64,000 bases of DNA from Colimorpha sp045222295 (GTDB lineage: Bacteria; Bacteroidota; Bacteroidia; Bacteroidales; P3): assembly GCA_045222295.1 (NCBI GenBank), contig JBGUXP010000022.1:13853-77852 (forward strand), read 5' to 3'. Made by a program: the position numbers and the translations under genes. This document shows positions 59,971 to 64,000 of the stretch, in pieces; positions within the stretch are counted from its first letter, which is position 1, and the number at the start of each line of letters is the position of its first letter. The notes beneath the pieces were generated by a model. The model searched no databases. It was given only the letters and a program-made list of their open reading frames with translations, and had not been told where the DNA came from.

Positions 59971-61059
59971 ATGAAATCGAGGCTGCTCAAGTCCATGGTG
60001 AAGAAGACGGTAGGCAACCGTTTCTACGACTATATGCTGTATAGCCACTTCAGCTATCAGGCGTTGAAACGGTTGCACCTGCCTACCGGAAAGGCAGAAG
60101 GCGAGGATGTGTTTCGCCGTCGCTGGAAGCCCTTTTATCGATGGGTAGACCCCTATATCTACCGTCTGCACAGCCATTTCTGCGGACCTACGCCCGACAT
60201 TATCCCCGAAGATATCCTGCACTTGCAGATAGAACGGATTCTGAACCCCCGCAGTTATTGGGACGTTTACGAAGACAAGGTGATGTTTCCGCGCGTGATA
60301 GGGGAGGAGAATGCTCCACGAACCGTGGTGGCGCGCATCCGAGGAGGATTACTGTTGGGTGCTGACCTACTGCCGCTGGCCGACGTGAAGAAATCCCTTG
60401 CCGAATGCCCCTTTGATGCACTCATACTGAAACCCTCCATGGGTACCTCATGTGGCATCCGTGTGATGAAATTCTTCCGCAAGGAGGTTGGCTATGTCTC
60501 CAATGATGGCATCTGTCTCGACAAAGATTTTCTGCTTTCTTTCGACGACAACCTGGTACTTCAAGAGTCCGTTGAGCAGCATCCCTTTATGGCGCGTCTC
60601 TGTCCCACGGCGGCCAACACCATGCGCATGGTGGTCTACCGCTCGGTGATTGACGGCGAGCCGCATCTTACCAGCGCCTATTTCCGATTTGGTGGTCCCG
60701 GTGCTGTGGTTGACAATTGCCACGCCGGTGGCCGCTATGTAGCGGTCGACCTCGTCGACGGTCGTCTCCATGACCTTTCCTACGATGATCTGGGGTTTTC
60801 AAAACCTTTCCCCGATGCGGGACAGCGCATCCCCTGTTGGGATGCCGCCGTGGAGCTCTCCTGCCATGTGGCACGTTGCATCCCGCACCACCACCTCTTC
60901 GCCCTCGACATGGCGATAGACAAGAACGGGAAGCCTATAGTGCTTGAATATAACATAGGCGGTTTCAGCGCCCATGCCGGCTACTACGTCGGTCAGACTG
61001 TCTTTGGTCCCTATCTCGACGAGGTCATCGAATGGACCCTTAAAAATCAGCCAAAATAA
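59971..61059 (+). CDS. Sugar-transfer-associated ATP-grasp protein
   Basis: A 362-residue protein with an ATP-grasp fold. ALILKPSMGTSCGIRVMKFF is the nucleotide-binding loop, LVLQESVEQHPFMARLCP and NTMRMVVYRSV the middle, and LFALDMAIDKNGKPIVLEYN followed by IGGFSAHAG the metal-binding end. This group is found near polysaccharide biosynthesis genes and presumably adds an amino acid or similar group to a glycan. No glycan genes are nearby here. It starts five bases after the porin gene. Confidence 0.8.
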   Translation: MKSRLLKSMVKKTVGNRFYDYMLYSHFSYQALKRLHLPTGKAEGEDVFRRRWKPFYRWVDPYIYRLHSHFCGPTPDIIPEDILHLQIERILNPRSYWDVYEDKVMFPRVIGEENAPRTVVARIRGGLLLGADLLPLADVKKSLAECPFDALILKPSMGTSCGIRVMKFFRKEVGYVSNDGICLDKDFLLSFDDNLVLQESVEQHPFMARLCPTAANTMRMVVYRSVIDGEPHLTSAYFRFGGPGAVVDNCHAGGRYVAVDLVDGRLHDLSYDDLGFSKPFPDAGQRIPCWDAAVELSCHVARCIPHHHLFALDMAIDKNGKPIVLEYNIGGFSAHAGYYVGQTVFGPYLDEVIEWTLKNQPK

Positions 61060-61080
61060 GATTGGATAATAGTGAAATAA

Positions 61081-61110
61081 AAAGGGAGCTCGTTAGAGCT
61101 CCCTTTTTTT
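61081..61110. terminator. Bidirectional terminator between the ATP-grasp gene and clpC
   Basis: AAAGGGAGCTC, loop gtta, GAGCTCCCTTT and seven T in total; A-rich on the left side, so it serves both convergent genes. Confidence 0.92.
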
Positions 61111-63682
61111 ATGCCTCCACCTTTTCGGTAGCAAGGGCTTCGTCGAGTTGCTTTGATGTTTCTCCTTTTTCTATCTCGAAGAAGACCTTTTCCTCGTCGG
61201 CGGTAATCTTTATGGTATCGCCTGGAAGTATATCGGCCTTGATGATTTCATCGGCCAGGTCGTCTTCCACATAGCGCTGTATGGCTCTGCGCAGCGGACG
61301 GGCGCCGTACTGCTCGTCCCAGCCTTTGGCCACGATGAAATCTTTCGCCTTCTCGTCCATCTCTACTTCGAATCCCATCTTGCGGATACGGCCAAAGAGA
61401 CCGCGCAGCTCGATGTCGATAATCTTGTGGATCTCTTCGCGTCCCAGGCTGTTGAAGTAGATGATGTCGTCTATACGGTTGATGAACTCGGGAGCAAAGG
61501 CTTTCTTGAGGCTCTTCTCGATGACATCGCGCTGCATCTGCGCCTTCTCGGCCTCGCGGGCACTGGTGCTGAAGCCCACGCCCACGCCGAAGTCCTTCAA
61601 CTGGCGGCTGCCAATGTTGGAGGTCATGATGATGATGGTGTTCTTGAAGTCCACCTTGCGACCAATGCCGTCTGTGAGCACGCCGTCGTCCAATACCTGC
61701 AGCAGTACATTGAAGACATCGGGGTGAGCCTTCTCAATCTCGTCGAGCAGCACGATGCTGTAGGGCTTGCGGCGCACACGCTCGGTGAGCTGGCCGCCCT
61801 CCTCGTAGCCCACATATCCCGGAGGCGCTCCGATGAGGCGGCTGACGGCGAATTTCTCCATATACTCGCTCATGTCGATGCGAATCATGGAGGCCTCGCT
61901 GTCGAAGAGGTATTTGGCCAGTATCTTGGTGAGGTAGGTCTTGCCGACGCCCGTGGGGCCGAGGAAGAGGAAACTTCCGATGGGGCGGTTGGGGTCTTTC
62001 AGTCCGGCGCGGTTGCGGCGGATGGCTTTGGCAATCTGGGCAATAGCCTCGTCCTGTCCCACGACCGAGCCCTTCAGTTCTTTCTCCATGCTCATCAGGC
62101 GGTTGCTCTCGCTCTCAGCGATGCGCTCCATGGGAACACCGGTCATCATGGCCACCACAGCGGCCACGTCCTGGTCGGTGACGGTGACCTTGCGCTCGCG
62201 CTCGTCGGCATCCCATTTGCGCTTCATGTCGGCCAGTTTGCTCTCCAGGTCGCGTTCCTGGTCGCGCAACTCGGCGGCCTCGCTGTAACGCTTGCTGGCC
62301 AGCACCTCTTTCTTCTGTGCTTCCACACGTGCCACCTCTTGTTCGAGGTTAACAATCTCTTCCGGCACCTGCAAATTGGCTATATGTACGCGCGCACCAG
62401 CCTCGTCCAAGGCATCGATGGCCTTGTCGGGCTGCAGGCGGTCGCTGACATAGCGCTCGGTGAGTTCCACGCAGGCCTTCAGTGCTGCGTCGCTGTAGAA
62501 CACCAGATGGTGGCTTTCATATTTTTCTTTTATATGGGTCAGGATGTCGAGGGTCTCCTCAGAAGTGGCAGGCTCCACAAGCACTTTTTGGAAGCGGCGC
62601 TCAAGGGCGGTGTCCTTCTCAATATATTGGCGATATTCATCGAGTGTCGTGGTGCCGATGCACTGGATGACGCCACGTGCCAATGCCGGCTTGAACATGT
62701 TGCTGGCATCGAGCGAGCCGCTGGCTGAGCCGGCTCCTACAATGGTATGAATCTCGTCAATGAAGATGATAATCTCAGGATGCTGCTCCAGTTCGTTGAT
62801 GATAGCTTTCATACGCTCCTCAAACTGGCCACGGTATTTTGTGCCCGCCACCAGTGAGGCCAGGTCGAGGCTCATCAGACGCTTGTTGTAGAGCGTCCGC
62901 GGCACACGGCCTTCGGCGATGCGTATGGCCAACCCCTCGGCAATGGCGCTCTTTCCCACGCCACTCTCGCCGATGAGAATGGGGTTGTTCTTCTTCCTGC
63001 GGCTGAGAATCTGGGCGATACGGTCCATCTCCTTCTGGCGGCCGATGATGGGGTCGAGCTTGCCTTCCATGGCCAGCTTGGTGAGGTCGCGTCCGAAGTT
63101 CTCCAATGCCGGTGTGCCGTTCTTCTTTTCTCCACCCTCCACTTTCCGTTTCCCGCTCTCGGTAGCAGGGTCGGCGTAGGCATCGTCGATGTCGTCGTCG
63201 CTGGTCTGGCTGCTGAAATCGGTGTTGCCCGAGGGCTCTAGGCCGCTGTCGTTGCGCACAAGCCGCGCGAAGCGGTCGTAGTCCACGCCCTCGCGGTTGA
63301 GCATGCTGGCCACTAGGTTGTCATTCTCCTGCAGCATAGCTAGGATGAGGTGCTCGGTGCGTATCTCGGAGGATTTGAGCTTAATGCTCTCCAAGTAGCT
63401 CAGGCGCAGCACCTTCTCGGTCTGCCGCAGCATGGGAATCTCGCTGTCTTCGGCATAGCGTATGTCGCTCTGGGCCTGACTCACCTGACTCTCCAGCCGT
63501 TCGCGGAAAGCGGCGGTGTTCACGCCGAGGGTCGACAGCATGGTCATGGCCGAGCATTCTGGCAGGCGGGCCATGCCCAGAAAGAGATGTTCTACGCCGA
63601 TGCCGCCGTTCTTCAGGCGTATGGCCTCGTCGCGGCTGAAGGAGATAGCCTTCCTTGTATTTTCACTTAAGTTTGCTTCCAT
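61109..63682 (-). CDS. clpC: Clp protease ATPase subunit ClpC
   Basis: This AAA+ unfoldase feeds ClpP and is the second Hsp100 protein in the window beside ClpB. The 857-residue protein has a double Clp N domain (from LSENTRKAISFSRDEAIRLK), a first P loop GESGVGKS, a short UVR-like middle (EVLASKRYSEAAELRDQERD) in place of the long ClpB coiled coil, and a second P loop GPTGVGKT. The linker after the N domain (175-188, SGKRKVEGGEKKNG) is encoded by a GGAAAGTGGAG-type repeat and looks inserted. It has a consensus promoter at 63702-63730, which lies inside the end of the upstream DUF6266 frame. Confidence 0.95.
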   Translation of the reverse strand: MEANLSENTRKAISFSRDEAIRLKNGGIGVEHLFLGMARLPECSAMTMLSTLGVNTAAFRERLESQVSQAQSDIRYAEDSEIPMLRQTEKVLRLSYLESIKLKSSEIRTEHLILAMLQENDNLVASMLNREGVDYDRFARLVRNDSGLEPSGNTDFSSQTSDDDIDDAYADPATESGKRKVEGGEKKNGTPALENFGRDLTKLAMEGKLDPIIGRQKEMDRIAQILSRRKKNNPILIGESGVGKSAIAEGLAIRIAEGRVPRTLYNKRLMSLDLASLVAGTKYRGQFEERMKAIINELEQHPEIIIFIDEIHTIVGAGSASGSLDASNMFKPALARGVIQCIGTTTLDEYRQYIEKDTALERRFQKVLVEPATSEETLDILTHIKEKYESHHLVFYSDAALKACVELTERYVSDRLQPDKAIDALDEAGARVHIANLQVPEEIVNLEQEVARVEAQKKEVLASKRYSEAAELRDQERDLESKLADMKRKWDADERERKVTVTDQDVAAVVAMMTGVPMERIAESESNRLMSMEKELKGSVVGQDEAIAQIAKAIRRNRAGLKDPNRPIGSFLFLGPTGVGKTYLTKILAKYLFDSEASMIRIDMSEYMEKFAVSRLIGAPPGYVGYEEGGQLTERVRRKPYSIVLLDEIEKAHPDVFNVLLQVLDDGVLTDGIGRKVDFKNTIIIMTSNIGSRQLKDFGVGVGFSTSAREAEKAQMQRDVIEKSLKKAFAPEFINRIDDIIYFNSLGREEIHKIIDIELRGLFGRIRKMGFEVEMDEKAKDFIVAKGWDEQYGARPLRRAIQRYVEDDLADEIIKADILPGDTIKITADEEKVFFEIEKGETSKQLDEALATEKVEA
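63125..63160 (-). repeat. GGAAAGTGGAG-type repeat inside clpC
   Basis: Read on the minus strand: GAGAGCGGGAAACGGAAAGT, then GGAGGGTGGAGAAAAG. It codes for ESGKRKVEGGEK in a flexible linker and belongs with the ligA repeat. Confidence 0.6.
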
Positions 63683-64000
63683 TGCATAAATTTTCGTGGT
63701 GCAAAAATACTACAATTATATGTATTGCAACTTTCATGCCAAAGATTCTTTTCAACAGCACAATGTGAATTCGCGGAATAATTCGCATCATTCGCCCAAT
63801 TCGCCGACAGATTGTCCGCCAAATCCACCTCCGGTTCCAAGCTGCCAATGTAGGTGGACACTGAGGCTGTGCCCTCATAGTCGACGGCGAAGCCGTAGAG
63901 GTGCACCGTCTTGCCCTGCCAACGGTCGGGCAGCTCGAGGCTGACACGGCCCGTCTTTCTGTAGGCCGGTGCCGACAGCACACCCTCCTCACGCTCAGGA
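63667..64000 (-). CDS. DUF6266 family protein, C-terminal part with odd extension
   Basis: The frame enters from beyond the right edge. Its visible start PEREEGVLSAPAYRKTGRV followed by WQGKTVHLYGFAVDYEG and STYIGSLEPE matches the end of the DUF6266 protein at 28.9 kb (GGILSAPVKR...KVHLWGF...DSVYIGSG). Where that relative stops, this frame continues about 55 residues. The extension is first encoded by AATTCGC-type tandem repeats (LADNLSANWANDANYSAN), then runs through the clpC promoter and ends at 63667, 16 bases inside clpC. The tail is probably an accidental extension after loss of the old stop. Confidence 0.7.
   Translation of the reverse strand, partial: PEREEGVLSAPAYRKTGRVSLELPDRWQGKTVHLYGFAVDYEGTASVSTYIGSLEPEVDLADNLSANWANDANYSANSHCAVEKNLWHESCNTYNCSIFAPRKFMQWKQT
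63702..63730 (-). promoter_or_regulatory. Promoter of clpC
   Basis: On the minus strand: TTG (63728-63730), 18-nt spacer, TATTTTTG (63702-63709). It ends 19 bases before the clpC ATG. Confidence 0.75.

Overview
The window is a chromosomal segment of a member of the Bacteroidetes, most probably a gut- or rumen-type Bacteroidales. The evidence is promoters of the form TTG-N18-20-TAnnTTTG, weak ribosome binding sites, and families typical of the phylum: a T9SS-type surface protein, a CHU_C domain, DUF6266, DUF3822, a FeoB without FeoA, and a Rho with a long disordered insert. Core genes are GC-rich. The block at 5.2-8.2 kb and several intergenic patches are clearly AT-rich. I cannot place the organism below order.

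Layout. 1-5 kb: an incoming secreted DUF4369/DUF5106-like protein, an outer-membrane barrel, glyA, galE and a gamma-carbonic-anhydrase-like protein. 5-8.5 kb: an AT-rich accessory patch with a structured RNA candidate, a small secreted protein, a two-gene TPR + FRG-domain cassette and a gene remnant. 8.8-21.7 kb: clpB, dnaX (interrupted by an in-frame amber codon), dapF, ligA, a PagL-like lipid A deacylase, a PPDK-like protein that seems to lack the PEP barrel, a BamD-like lipoprotein, def, ruvX and a CAU tRNA. 21.8-28.9 kb: ilvE, gcvH, rho, ltaE and feoB. 28.9-39.7 kb: an accessory region with DUF6266, a helix-turn-helix protein, an orphan GC-rich gene, strong nested inverted repeats, a tiny membrane protein, a surface protein of about 2,640 residues broken by one frameshift, and a small peptide gene. 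40-49 kb: trmO, an ECF sigma factor with a membrane-anchored CHU_C partner, rnpB, DUF4810 and DUF799 lipoproteins, comB, a PAP2 phosphatase, sulP and yebC. 49-61 kb: DUF3822, rsmD, purC, a CYTH protein, then a probable citrulline/peptide/dicarboxylate block (YfcC transporter, M28 peptidase, carbamate kinase, ornithine carbamoyltransferase, DASS transporter, porin) and an ATP-grasp protein. 61-64 kb: clpC and the end of a second DUF6266 gene.

The most unusual feature of the window is the density of small repeats that have entered genes without breaking them. A palindromic element of about 58 bp (two short hairpins followed by a GTGTGTAA-type tail) lies in frame in galE and feoB, in reverse in the surface protein, and twice (once per orientation) in the CHU_C protein. 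Other short tandem families lie inside ligA, clpC, feoB, ltaE, the T9SS sorting domain and a lipoprotein signal peptide. One has expanded the P9 helix of RNase P RNA. Exact 9-nt tandem repeats form the terminators of glyA and argF and follow ltaE. A perfect 50-bp palindrome has two relatives elsewhere in the window.

The other main points are the amber codon in dnaX exactly where a gamma-like clamp-loader product would end, the uncharacterised TPR-FRG cassette with a nearly leaderless promoter, and the frameshift in the surface protein. All calls come from reading the sequence. No database search was possible.
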